In this document: positions 12,622 through 23,259 of the stretch, one piece after another | How the letters are laid out: each line of letters starts with the position of its first letter | Numbering within the stretch: the stretch's first letter is position 1 | NCBI GenBank assembly: GCA_038373885.1 | Contig: JAWZYV010012390.1 | Location: forward strand, 186,001-250,000 | Origin: Cheiracanthium punctorium | Taxonomy: Eukaryota > Arthropoda > Arachnida > Araneae > Cheiracanthiidae | Direction: 5' to 3' | Length of the DNA: 64,000 nt | Position numbers and translations under genes: made by a program | The notes under the pieces: model-generated | Database searches by the model: none | What the model saw: only the letters and a program-made list of their open reading frames with translations | Told to the model about the DNA's origin: nothing

Positions 12622-13239
12622 CAGTATGGAACCTCTTATTCGGAAACCAGTTATGCAGAATCATTTTTCAATCAATTAAATTCCTATTTTTTTCCAAAAG
12701 AAAAGCAAAAAATGAGTTTTTTTTTATTTCTAATGTTTTTGTTTTTTTATTTTGAGTTCTACAGCTAGAATTTATAAAGTAAGCAATCTGGTAAGGTATT
12801 TCATTTATTTTTTCAGTGTGTGACTAAGTTTTCAAGAAGTTATCCCATATTTACTACTTCCTATCTAAATGATTACTATTTATATTGATCATAAAAGAGT
12901 TTTTTTATATTATTTTTCGGTACTTACGTATTATCCCGGCGGTCCGCCAAGACGATCGATTTTACGCCAAGGTAAACACATGAAATTATTTATGGTTCAG
13001 ATACGATTGGCAACAGTTTGCCAGCATATTTGACGCTAATTTTTTTGGCGGAAATGACCGCCGGGAGAATACGTAAGTACCTATTTTTCTAGTATATTAA
13101 CAATTAAGGTTACTCTCTATTTATGATTAGAATTAAACATTTATGCTACCAATCAAATCAGTAGATGTCATGTTAATCCCCAACCAGTTATCCAGAATAC
13201 ACCCTGTCCCAACCATTCCGGATAACAGGTTCTATACTG
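12622..13239. mobile_element. Tigger/pogo-type MITE inside the hAT element
   Basis: Inverted ends CAGTATGGAACCTCTTATTCG and (reverse complement of the right end) CAGTATAGAACCTGTTATCCG are flanked by TA (12620-12621 and 13240-13241). The TIR also repeats an internal CCAGTTATNCAGAAT block at both sides. It carries no coding remnant. Confidence 0.8.
12919..13081. mobile_element. 163-bp MITE nested in the Tigger MITE
   Basis: The ends GGTACTTACGTATTATCCCGG and CCGGGAGAATACGTAAGTACC are near-perfect inverted repeats of about 25 bp. The flanks carry exact 8-bp duplications TATTTTTC (12911-12918 and 13082-13089). The interior also holds a second inverted pair CCGCCAA / TTGGCGG. The 8-bp duplication suggests hAT mobilisation, though the GGTAC terminus is not classical. 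Confidence 0.8.
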
Positions 13240-14013
13240 TACTGCCTATTCGGCAGACAAACCGAATATTCGATTCGGCCGAATACTCAAATATTCGGCA
13301 ACCGAATAGTAAACAAATTTAAGTATTCACCAATCAGTAAACAAATAGATATTTTTTATATCGTGAATGAAAGATATAGTATAGTACCATAGTACTAAAC
13401 TGATTCAAGTTGTTACTTACTAATATCACATGTAAATAAGCCTTAAAAACACTTAGAAAGTCCTCCTACCGAGCCCCCTCCCCATGCTTGGCAGATAGCC
13501 CTAACGTACCATTCCACAATCACACAAAAAACTAATATCAGAAATTAGTTTTAATGTAAGAGAAAATACTCAGATTTTAAATTTGAATTTTGTTACTTTT
13601 CAATTTTTCTTAAATCTTATGACATATTACATTAAACTTGCTATTTACTAACTAATTTAAATTTAAAACAGTAACCAGGAAAAAAAACTCATAACATTAA
13701 GTGTTCATAAATATGTAAAATCAAAAAACTGCTAATTTTTTAAATAAAATATACAGGTAAAAAAACTACCAGCATTTCACTAATATTAAAAAAAGTTATA
13801 ATAATATATAATGAAACACACTTGGATATTAAATTTTGCAGCTTTTTAATTTTTGAAGTTTTACACCATATGAAATATCGCTTAAGAAAAAACTAATTAA
13901 ATTAATCATTGCAATCAAAGTTTAATAAGTTTAATAAATTTTAACCAAGTATTCGGTATTCGGTTAGAATTGTAACCGAATATTCGGTATTCGTTATTCG
14001 GCAAAATATGGTA

Positions 14014-14869
14014 CAGTGCACCTCCAGAAATCCGCACAGCTCGGGGGGAGGGTTTGTGCGGATTTCAGGATTTTGCGGATTTCAGGTTATAAATTTAAAA
14101 CAGAGTATTTTTACCATAAAAATTTAACTTTCATAAAACTACACTTAAGAGTAAGCAAATTAAATATATGATGACAACAAATGAAATTATTCATTACTAT
14201 ACCAAAATTATTTATTTGCAAACATCTTTGTTAGTGTAGTTTGCTGTAACACTTTAGGATGCTCTAATCTCAGTTTCTTTTGAATATTATACATAACCAT
14301 AATTACCTGGTCAGTGATACATTTTTGTTGTTCGAGAAATTTTAAATACCTAGTAATAATCATTCATCAAAAAAAAATTTCAGTTTCAGAATCTTCTGTT
14401 GTTGGCTTTATCACACTTTGTACAATTTCCTAGTCTGTCATTTGAAATTCAACAGGTTCATCCTGATTGAGCATTCAGTCAACATTGCTCTCTTCTTCAT
14501 CCATAGTCGTTCCCCCACATTTGCTCTGGGCATACAAGAGTAACTCGTTTGCCTTGTCCTTAGCCAAATTATTCCTAAATCCGCTCCACTCAAATTCATC
14601 ACTTTCTGTGTCAATGAATAAAGAAGATTGCCATAAATTGTGCCAGGCATTTACTAATGTGGCTTTTGAAACGTAATCCCACGAAATAACTTATGGAAAA
14701 TCAGCAATTCGCTAACATAAAAATAATTCACCATGATGACGAATGACGTCATATACGCTGTTAAATTTCAATCTTAATTAACTGCAAATTTCACTGTTTA
14801 TGTTCGCTTATGCATACGGATTTCTGGAGATTGCGGATTTCTGGTCAGCGGATTTTTGGGAGTCAACTG
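14014..14869 (-). mobile_element. Tigger/pogo element (nested in hAT), internally deleted
   Basis: The ends CAGTGCACCTCCAGAAATCCG and (reverse complement of the right end) CAGTTGACTCCCAAAAATCCG are flanked by TA at 14012-14013 and 14870-14871. The element retains only the C-terminal part of a transposase on the minus strand. Confidence 0.85.
14430..14690 (-). pseudogene. Tigger transposase C-terminal remnant
   Basis: The minus-strand frame reads WDYVSKATLVNAWHNLW, the AWxxLW-type signature near the end of Tigger/jerky-like transposases. It is followed by FEWSGFRNNLAKDKANELLL and an acidic tail (TTMDEEESNVD) interrupted by in-frame stops. The helix-turn-helix, CENP-B-type and DDE regions are absent, so it cannot encode an active enzyme. 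Confidence 0.75.
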
Positions 14870-14899
14870 TATTCAGTGCATCCTTAGAAAAAAGCCTTT

Positions 14900-15100
14900 T
14901 TTTTAACCAAATAAACCATTTTTAAAAAATCATTTTATAATTACATGTTACGTACTTATAAATAAAATTATTTGTAAGATATTCAAATAACAATTAATAT
15001 TCCTTCTGAAAATAATTATAAACAAAGTAAATAAACGATTGTTGCTATGCTTATGTGGACATTAAAATAATTCAATTTTAATATTTTATTTAGAGACTTA
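14900..15100. other. Intron sequence, no feature seen
   Basis: AT-rich intronic DNA between the hAT nest and the dispersed repeat at 15100. No coding or repeat signal beyond simple AT richness. Confidence 0.5.
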
Positions 15101-15720
15101 TTATTAGATTTTATTATTATTTGCCACCTATGGCGACTTTTCATTATTTGGCAATTTACACATGCTCACAACCTATAATTACTGTTCATTTAAGGTTCCC
15201 CGAAAACTGTTATCCATTTTTACATATACATAATCCTTTGCAGGTTGGCGTATTTAGCCCACGAACTATATCATCTAGCCGCACAGGCAAACATCCAAAG
15301 TGTACTCTAACTGCTATAATGGCATGGTTAACGCCACCCAATATTTCTACTGGTGGCAAATACTCCAGATGGACCGAACCGGATTTAAAATAATTTGCAT
15401 TTTAATTATTTTTCATTTTCAAGATATTGGGTTCTAACATTTTTGAACTCGTGGTTTAGATTCACCCTGCTTGGAAAGATACCATTTTGCCAGATCGCAC
15501 CTAATGCCAAAACGGTTCTTTTAAAATCAGTAACAATTAGTTGTTCTGTTTTGAAAAAACGAGTAATCGCTAATTCTAAACTCCTGTTGGCTAAGCGAAC
15601 ATACTATTTGAAAATTGTCAACTTTGTGTAGCAGACTTTGAGTTATTTATTTCATATACTTTTTAATTTGGCATAAAATGGGTGTAATTTTATTTCATGT
15701 TTGTCAATTTCACGCAACTC
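15100..15720 (+). repeat. Dispersed repeat (inverted partner at 40755-41295)
   Basis: About 600 bp matches the reverse strand of 40755-41295, including CACATGCTCACAACCTATAA, GTTAACGCC, AATATTTCTACTGGTGGCAAA and CAACTTTGTGTTTTGAG-like segments. It is dotted with TGGCGACTTTTC/TTTGCCACC motifs. Short open frames at 15121-15393 and 15395-15631 are not conserved in the second copy, which argues against coding. The class is unknown. Confidence 0.65.
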
Positions 15721-16990
15721 TACGGTGTAGTAATAACAGTGATAATTTGTTCAAAATAATATTTGTAAGGTTTAGAAATAAGTTGTTATAACACAAAGGC
15801 TCTATTTTAAAAACAAATTAAAAATACAGCCTATAATTTAAGTAATAATTTTTAATAATTATAAAGCATTAAGGTATCTATTAGACTGACATAAAAACTT
15901 ATTGTTGATACTTATACGGATAATTTTAAAATACACCAGAAGATATTCTATCTGTAGTATTCATAATTTTAAATTATTTTAAGACATTATATTAAAAAAC
16001 AACAGGTTTTTTAATTTTACAGATAACATGCTGTTATCTTTATATATTAAAACACTAACCCTCGTATTCACCGTCTACATCGAACGCTGAAATGGTATTC
16101 ACCGTTTACCAGACAGGAACTAACTGCCCACAAAATCCCTACTCAGGCTCAGAAACTCAACCTTGCTATAGAGCAAGTTTTAAAAATAACCGAGCATGCT
16201 CAGTTAAGATTTCCCCCGAAAAATTGGCTTCCCCTTCCATTCCTTCCAGACAAAGAGACATGACGGACGATGAAAGGGGGGGGGGAAGCAGAGCGATTGC
16301 GGGGTTACTTGGAGAGGCGCGAAAAAAAATAAGTACCATGTTACACGAAGTCCCAATGCTTTGTGGACACTTGAACAATGAGCGTTTCGCTTTCAACCTA
16401 GGTTGATAATCTTTTCTCGCCAGTTAATGGTGAATATGAATTTTGGACTGACCAGTCAAGTTCTACAACCGGAGGTTACTGGACTGCCGGTTTAACCGCT
16501 AGTTGAAGTTAATTGTGAATTCGGGCGTTAGGAAGCTTGGGACAGATTCTGGAAGTCGTTTCTGGTGATGTTTGACCATGTCCTTTAACCATGATACTCC
16601 CCTCGACCAATCAGTAACCAGAAGAAAAGCCTGTCTTCACACATTAGTACAGCATTTCATAAGGCATTATGTCATTTTCACTTCAAATTAAAAAGCATGA
16701 GAAATAATTAAGTCGAAATGTATTTCCTGAAGTTCATAAATTTTAAAAGCGCAAATAAGGTCGCGTGCATAACAGGAGTTTAAAATTTCAGGTGATGTAT
16801 TTTCCGAATTGATATAAATAGCTGTATTAATTTGGCAGTTTTCTTCTGAAAGCATCAATTTGATGTTGTATGCTCAATCAGTTGAGCCTGAGTACAATCA
16901 CATCAGTAAAAGGAATGCCGCGTAACACAACACATATATTAATAATTTCTAATTTTCAATTGAAAAAAGAGAAGTGATTTGAAAAGAGCC
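15721..16990. other. Intron sequence, no confident feature
   Basis: A less AT-rich block at 16080-16600 contains an open frame at 16092-16406 (MVFTVYQTGTNCPQNPYSG at its start) without a recognised domain. CGTATTCACCGT near 16060 and TTAATGGTGAATATGAATT near 16425 are loosely inverted and hint at a decayed element. Confidence 0.35.
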
Positions 16991-17125
16991 ATTTTGTGCG
17001 CAAGTATATAGTAGTGATGCAACGGATATCAATTTGGCTGGATACCGAATATCCAGCCAAACTTTCAGCCGGTTATCTGGCGGCAGTATATGTTTTCATT
17101 GTTTTATTTTTACTAGTTTTCTTAT

Positions 17126-17457
17126 GCCCATATCACACCTTCTCCTACGTTCAATCTTCAATTCAATCAAGTATTTCGTTCAACTTGTTCGACTATTTCA
17201 CTCAACTGGTTTGACTAGAAAAGGGAATGAGCGAATCTGTGATGTCACTGCATCCTCTCCGTTTACTTGCCTGTGATTGGTCTAAGGTCGGAGAAGTTGA
17301 ACAAGTTGAATGAAATACTCAATTTTTCCCGTACCGGGTGGAAAAAGTTGCGGATGTTGAACATACATATATCACAATCCTTTTCACCCAACTGATGTGG
17401 AAAACAGTTGAACGAAAGTGTTGCTTGAATTGAAGATGGGGAAGGTGTGATATGGGC
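17126..17457. mobile_element. Palindromic MITE with GCCCATATCACACC ends
   Basis: Inverted ends GCCCATATCACACCTTC and GAAGGTGTGATATGGGC enclose further mirrored blocks such as CAATTCAATCAAG/GAATTGAAG, GTTGAACGAAA and GAACAAGTTGAA. The 332 bp is almost one long imperfect hairpin. No clear target duplication is visible. Just upstream (about 17013) lies one end of another element, TAGTGATGCAACGGATATC, of hAT appearance. Confidence 0.65.
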
Positions 17458-17666
17458 TTTAGATCATTGAGCTTTTACTTTTTTCTTTAAATTTTCTCAT
17501 TAGTTTCTCATTCATTTATTTTCAAATCAGAAATTTTTGGGGATTGTTTCCATGGATTTAGTACCAGTTTTACTGCAATTAAAGTCATACAAATAACAAT
17601 GTCATGGATGTTCTCCCCTTGTATAAGTAAAATATCACAAATTTTTCAATTGGTCGGAGGAAAATA

Positions 17667-17825
17667 CAATGTAACCTGCTACAGTGACCACCTGTCTATT
17701 GTGACCATTTTAGTAAATTTTCGCTTTTTGTTCATTGCAGATTGCAACCTTTGTAAGGTGACCACCAGTATAAGATGTCCAGTTTTGTTGGCGCCGAGGG
17801 TGGTCACATTAGACAGGTTCCATTG
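17667..17825. mobile_element. TA-flanked MITE (Tigger/mariner-like)
   Basis: A 159-bp element with ends CAATGTAACCTGCTACAGTG and GACAGGTTCCATTG, an internal mirrored GTGACCACC/GGTGGTCAC pair, and TA on both flanks (17665-17666, 17826-17827). Non-coding. Confidence 0.75.
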
Positions 17826-18078
17826 TAGTTGCAAAACACCTGGCAATTCCCACCCCCCCCCCAAAAAAAAAAATGCAAAATTTGTCAACTGGTCACATGG
17901 CAAAAAAATAAAAATCTCCCTATAATGCAAAATAAGCGAATCCATTATTATCACTTTTTCCCTATAGAACAAACTACTCAATTAAATTTAATATCTAATT
18001 CTTGTTTTTATGTAATAGGTCTGTAATTCAATTAGTGTATTTAAGTGTGATTTAAATTTTTATAACTTTATTCCACAG

Positions 18079-18755
18079 GAAACAGAATCTGGATGCAAAA
18101 AATACTTCTGCTTTCGACTTAATAAATGAAGTTAAGTCAAAAATATCGGAGAGGGCAGATTAGCAGAAGAAATGCAGTGGCTGCACTGTGTTAAAAAGCC
18201 AACTCGAGGATTTATATGAAAAAAAAATGAAGGATCAGTGTGATCTTAAAAATCAAGCAGAAAGAATAGTCCATCTTGAAAACAGAGTAGCAAAGTTAAA
18301 ACGAAAATATTCTGCCTTGAAGGAAAAAAACAAGAGATTGCCTACCACCCAAATTGAAGAGAATGAAACATTCATAGAGGAATATTTAAGAGTCCCAACA
18401 ATTAAATTGAATATGTGCCGGACTTCCAGCTACACTAAATTCGTTGGGGATCTAATGGAAGTAGTGTTTGGCCGAGAAGTTTTGGGGAGCAGCGTTATTA
18501 GGGGGATTAAAGGAGGATCCACTAAAACAAATGTATTAGATCCTGCAAAGATAAGACATTCAAGCATATGTAAGTACAAAATTCAATGTTGACCAAGCTT
18601 TAGTAAGATCTGCAATGCGCAGAAAGTTAAATACTGCGGACAGACTGGTGAAGGAGAACATCTGTAGTAAAGATCAAGGTCCAACAAAATCTGATAACCC
18701 GGTAGCCGTGGCTTCTAAGATTTTTTTAACTTTACTCGATCCCTGGTATTGGTAA
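18079..18755 (+). other. BEN gene exon 3 (coiled coil plus BEN domain)
   Basis: This terminal exon has acceptor TTCCACAG|G. The in-frame TAG at 18161 probably derives from a CAG/CAA Gln codon because flanking residues stay in register. The coiled coil spans roughly 18190-18350, and the BEN-like segment 18440-18650. One extra A near 18554 breaks the frame. The restored-frame half ends at TAA 18753-18755. Confidence 0.75.
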
Positions 18756-18760
18756 ATAAA
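18755..18760 (+). promoter_or_regulatory. Polyadenylation signal of the BEN gene
   Basis: AATAAA directly overlaps the stop codon of the second-frame half of exon 3, supporting this as the original 3' end of the transcription unit. Confidence 0.5.
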
Positions 18761-18783
18761 AGAATCAAGTTTGGAATTTCATT

Positions 18784-18802
18784 TTGTGTGTGTGTGTGTG
18801 TG
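18784..18802. repeat. (TG)n microsatellite
   Basis: About nine TG repeats just downstream of the BEN gene. From here to 19465 the sequence is AT-rich without other features. Confidence 0.8.
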
Positions 18803-19466
18803 TCCTTTTGTAAATAAACACAAAAAAAAATTTCAATCAGCAACTAGAATTTAGAAAATAATAAAATGCATTTCCAGAAATATAATACTTATCTATATTC
18901 AATGGATTAAAATTCTTATCACCATATCTACACTACATATTTAAAGAAGCGGTTATTATTTTGCACCTGTTTTCAACTAAGTAAAATAATTTCTATTATA
19001 AAGCACTAAATTCATGATAAGTTGAACAAGTTATTGAGTTTAGTTAACAAGTTTTAACATATATATTTATTATACACTACATCTAAATAACAGTTATTAT
19101 AATTTATTTTCATATTTTTTTGTAATACTTATATTTAAAAAATGATCTCATCACAATTTTTTTATAGTATTTTTTAAATTAAATAAAAATCTCTTTAAAT
19201 AATAAACTTTTTGAAGATGATAGACAACTGTAAAAATATTTTGAGCAGAATTATATCTGGTGTTCTGCAAGAAGCTTAAAAGAATTGAAGATGTTCTGCA
19301 AGCATTTTGTTCAAGTCTGGCAGACCACAGTAAAATGCAAAATAGGTATAAAAATTGGGGGGGAAAGGCATAGAAATAGCATAAAGAGCGCGTTGCTTTA
19401 ATTACTCTGCAGAAAATATCATTTTATATCTTATCTCTTTTAAATGATGAAATGTTCTGCAATGTA

Positions 19467-21360
19467 CAGCTGCGGAAAAAAAAAAAGTCCCACTTGCTCT
19501 TTATTTCGCCGTCATTCGTCGTACAGTAAAGTTATATATACCATTCGTTTGCAAATAACGCGTACTTTAATTTACTATTAATTTAACTTGCATCAGGGGC
19601 CGTCTTCATATTTAATTCTGCACCAACTTCGTTTTTCTCAATGGCAACCCCATATTTTGACTTTATTAAACGAAAGAAAACCTTCAAATTACCCTAAATA
19701 TAAATTTTCACCAATTTTCTACGATAATTTCTGGAGATATTGCGAATTAATTTTTGCGCGTTTTTAAGGGACTTTCTGCAAATTGAAAAACGCTATTTTT
19801 TAGGTTCCGAACTTTTATCCTTTCATTAATTTCGCTCGCGAGAGTTAAAAGAAATTAATATTATTTTCAAGGAAAATATTGTTTCCATCTCTCTTAAAGT
19901 TTTTTGTACTGAGAATATCAAGGGTAGAATAGAATATTTAGTCTGTGGTTCAAATGACCCGTGAGTTCGTAACTTCCTTGGTTCGTACACATGATTTAAG
20001 AGAAAAATGCAAAATGACTGCTCACGATTTTGAAAATCTTTGTAATTTTGAAATTGTTATTGAGTATTTCCGTTGATGGTTCTCTTAGACAGGTGAAATG
20101 TTGGCAGGAGTTAGAGGCTGCTCTCTGCTCTTCTGACTACAAGCTTGAATATTACTCAGCTATGGTCGAACTTGAAGAATGATTTCCTGATAGAAAATTT
20201 ATTTGTTTGAATTTCATGTAAAAAACGAAATTACTTTTTTACCGACCCAATATTATCACTGTGTTTGTTATTTCACTTTCTTCATTTAATACTATCGTCT
20301 GCAATGTGCAATATTCTTACAACTTTTGGCGGTATTTTAATTTAGTTAGATGAAAATTTAGACAGAAAAACGTGATTTTGAATGTTTGAGAAAGTATGGG
20401 GAAGTCCAAAGACCTAATGTTTCCGATATTAAAAAAGGTCACATTCACGCCTGGAAAGTTGAGGATGTTAGTTTTTCAGAAATAGGACGTTGTATTAGAA
20501 GACATACATCTACTGCATCTAATTCTATAGCTGGAAAATATTTTATTTTGGGGAATATGGTAGCGGACACAACAATACACGCTTTATAGAATCCCTATCA
20601 AACTGTAAAAACCACTTAATTCATTTGCTTCAAAATTTGATATTTTTAATACTGGTTATCTTTTACTGTGTTTTTGCAGAAAATAAATCTAATTTACGTT
20701 TATTTTATGCAATTTTCAAAAAAATTTCACTTAATAAATTTATATATGGTCCCTTAACTCATGAAAATAACACATTTTATTTAATATAAATTAAACTACT
20801 GAACGTAAAAATTTGAAATTTTGCACAGCCATGTAATATCAATTTCTGCATCTATTTCCATCGAAATTTGGCTAGGTTGCTATTCATAATTTTTTTGAAT
20901 ATTAATTTAATAATTCATAATTCATATTAATATTTTATTAAAAGTCATAATAATATTAAATTATGTTTGGGTCGTTTAGTTCTAATAGTACTAATAAAAA
21001 TCAGCTTCTTACTACCAATATTATATGAGATATGAATTGAAGTATGAAAAAATATTTTAACATAGGGGGAGGGGGATTTTGGGTGCTCATAACTCATTCA
21101 TTTTCTGTCCAATGTTATTGAAAATTGGTGTCCGGGGTTAAAATGAGCTAAATTTTTGAAATATGAAGTGAAATCTAGGGGTTGCTATTGAGAAAAAAAA
21201 AGTTGGTGTGAATTTTAATATGTAGATGACCCCTTATACAATTTTTATGCATAGCAAATCAAAGTGTACGTCAATCGTAAACGATTGGTATCCGTAACTT
21301 TGCTGTACGACAAACGACTGCCGAAAAAAGTACAAGTGGGACTTTTTTTTTCCGCAGCTG
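19467..21360 (+). mobile_element. Tc1/mariner-class element with long inverted ends
   Basis: The ends CAGCTGCGGAAAAAAAAAAAG and CTTTTTTTTTCCGCAGCTG are flanked by TA (19465-19466, 21361-21362). The inverted similarity extends inward with indels, for example AGTCCCACTTG / CAAGTGGGACT, GTCGTACAG / CTGTACGAC, and CACCAACTT...TCTCAATNGCAACCCC on both sides. Hence the arms exceed 200 bp. A helix-turn-helix remnant lies at 20386-20589, but no catalytic domain is found. Length (1.9 kb) fits a full-size Tc1-like element that has lost its coding capacity. Confidence 0.8.
20386..20589 (+). pseudogene. Tc1-like transposase N-terminal HTH remnant
   Basis: This 67-codon frame contains VSDIKKGHIHAWKVEDVSFS followed by EIGRCIRRHTSTASNSI. 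It matches the pattern of Tc1/mariner DNA-binding domains (L/I-x-KGxI-A-x5-S-x-x-EI-x-R-x-x-R). No DDE triad follows, so it is a fragment. Confidence 0.55.
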
Positions 21361-21362
21361 TA

Positions 21363-22005
21363 CGTCGCACTTTTATCCACTTTCTGCTTCCGGGGTTTTT
21401 AATTCAAAAAACGTTTAATTTCCATCATATAGAAAATGTTTTAAGCTTAAAATGTAGCTTTGTCACGATTAAATTTAATATATTTTAGCTTAGATATAAG
21501 ATAAAAATCTAAATTTTGCAGTTTATTTCAGAAATATATATTTATTTAAATAAAAAAAAAATTCTTGCTCTTTTAATAGTATTGCTTAAACTTGTTGTGC
21601 TACACTGTTTTATAATAAGTACACCAATAAATGTATGCTTGTTTGTTCTTTAAAGTATAGAAACAAGTTACCTTCAATATTAAGTGCTAAATTGATTTAT
21701 TGGTGTAACTATAGTAAAAAATTAACCCCTTTCAAAAATTCTTTAGCAAAAAAGCTTAAGTGTTTGATCTCCTTTTCCTGTATAGTTTTTGCAATGGTCT
21801 TGAAAATCAGGACGTACATGTTATATATTTGAATTCATTACTATTGAAAATAAAAATCATCCCCCCAAACATTCTGTAACAAGAAATTTTCACTTTTATC
21901 CCAGTTCTTCAAAATTTCAGTTCCAAATTTTCTCTGAATGCTTTCGAAAAAAATCAAAAATCCATTGATTTCATTTTAGTATTTTCCTTTCTTTTCGCAT
22001 CCCGG
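21363..22005. other. AT-rich stretch, no feature seen
   Basis: Short open frames at 21264-21488 (mostly inside the element end) and 21635-21832 are AT-driven, with no domain-like content. Confidence 0.45.
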
Positions 22006-22009
22006 TCGC

Positions 22010-22395
22010 AGAAGTCAAGCGACGCGGCAGTGACCGTCGCAGATACTTGAGAAGGTCTGCAGACTATGTCAAGAGTTCATATCGAACGATATATTGCCAG
22101 CTGCACCCAGTGATTTAATATAAAATCTTTCTCCATCCTTTTAGTGAATAATCATATTTCCGTTCATTGCAAGCCATTATGCTAACTTTTGTACCAACAG
22201 TTAAAATTACTACATATTTTTGATAAATACTGATTGTTCGACAAAATATTTCTTAATTTTTTGGGTGAGTTTTTATTTTTCAAGTATTTACCAAGTTTTG
22301 AAATTTAGTTGCATTAAAATATAAAACATGTTTATAAAAAGAGAACTGGCAGAAGAGATTTGTTGGCCAGTATTTCACAGAAAATTTTACAAAAT
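22010..22395 (+). repeat. Dispersed repeat, copy B (partner at 664-1075)
   Basis: Inverted relative to copy A. It runs from about CGCAGATACTTGAG through GAGTTCATATCGAACGATAT to AACTGGCAGAAGAGATTTG. Divergence is moderate with several small indels. Confidence 0.65.
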
Positions 22396-22736
22396 AGGGG
22401 CGGGGTTATTCTAAAACCGGTTATCAAAATTATGTAACTGAATAAGAAAAAGCTACTTGTTTACCTTGAAACTGTTGGCAAAATGAATGATCTAAATTGT
22501 GCAAATGCTGCATATTTGACATATAGGATGAATTGTGCTGATTTAATATGCATTTTATGGGTAACCTGCTGTCATTTACCAGCAGTTTACCTTGCAGACC
22601 ATTTATGTATTTTTAAATCTGCGTTGCAGACTGATACAGAAAATTATGCAACTGGGTTTAGCATTAGGCGAAAAATGCGACCATAGCATGATCCTTGTAA
22701 ACAAAACGGGTAATATCCATTTTAGCACACTAAATT

Positions 22737-22954
22737 GTGCACAAAATCCAAGCGTATTTGGCACCTCTGCTTGTGCATAAAAAGTGCACACTAAATTGTG
22801 CATAAAAAGTGCACACTAAATTGTGTATAAAAAGTGTACACTAAATTTAGTGTGCACTTTTTATGCACAATTTAGTGTGCACTTTTTATGCACAATTTAG
22901 TGTGCACTTTTTATGCACAAGAAGAGGTGCCAAATACGCTTGGATTTTGTGCAC
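22737..22954. repeat. Near-perfect 218-bp palindrome containing a 25-bp tandem repeat
   Basis: The symmetry axis is between 22845 and 22846 (CTAAA|TTTAG). Comparing the arms by eye I count three mismatches in 109 positions and no spacer. Each arm holds three copies of a 25-bp unit, roughly GTGCATAAAAAGTGCACACT plus AAATT, and ends in GGATTTTGTGCAC. Such a sequence would form a strong cruciform or a double-stranded RNA if transcribed. It may be a MITE or an inverted tandem array. Confidence 0.9.
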
Positions 22955-23259
22955 TTTTTTTTTTTACACTTTTTGTGCAAACTTTTTCTAGCTGGGCAGT
23001 TGAACTGACTGTGCTACTTCTGCCTACACCCTCCCCCCAAAAAATAAATACTCGCAAATTAAAATCGAATGGAATGACTACAGTTTACTTTCGGAACACT
23101 CGATCTTTAACAAGCGTTCACATAAAATATATTCAATTCAATCGTGCGAATACAGTGTTCAAATGCTAGTGTACTTCAAACAAGAGTGTATAGACCGCAA
23201 TGTGTAAGAATACTTTTTTGTATACATGAAAAATAAAACTGTAAATCCTACACTTATGA

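Larger units (their letters stand above)
12597..14886. mobile_element. hAT element with ATTCGG-rich ends, host of nested insertions
   Basis: The ends are TAGGGATGCATGAATATTCGG (12597) and the reverse complement of TAAGGATGCACTGAATACC once an inserted Tigger is removed. The ATTCGG/CCGAAT motif is repeated in both subterminal zones (13244-13310 and 13945-14004), as in hAT families whose ends read TGCACCGAATATTCGG. The flanks are GAAAAAAG (12589-12596) and a copy with one extra A (14887 on), a low-complexity 8-bp duplication. No transposase is preserved. It lies within intron 2 of the BEN gene. Confidence 0.75.
11381..18755 (+). pseudogene. BEN-domain protein gene, three exons, degenerate
   Basis: BEN domains bind DNA or mediate protein contacts in chromatin and transcriptional regulators. 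Exon 1 starts at ATG 11381 and encodes MDSSFNLNKMVIFVHFYEEN and then WNGTTYPGNIIQFG. Exon 2 is 11907-12054, between TTCCAG and GTATGA. Exon 3 starts at 18079 after TTCCACAG; exons 2 and 3 join in phase, restoring a Lys codon. Exon 3 encodes a coiled coil (ENRVAKLKRKYSALKEKN) followed by a BEN-like stretch DLMEVVFGREVLG ... LDPAKI. Two lesions are visible: an in-frame TAG at 18161-18163, where the frame continues unchanged on both sides, and one extra base near 18554. After that shift the domain continues as DIQAYVSTKFNVDQALVRSAM up to TAA 18753-18755. The donor of exon 1 is ambiguous: AGTGTAG at 11615 is in phase, but homology would suggest an end nearer 11576. Assembly errors could mimic the lesions. 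BEN identity about 0.8; pseudogene status about 0.7. Confidence 0.75.

Noticed and set aside
16092..16406. 104-codon plus-strand frame in the BEN intron as a gene
   Set aside because: There is no recognised domain, an overlapping minus-strand frame of similar length exists, and the region looks like a decayed repeat.
18161..18163. TAG in BEN exon 3 as recoding (readthrough) signal
   Set aside because: There is no readthrough context I can support, and a second independent frameshift in the same exon makes decay or sequence error simpler.
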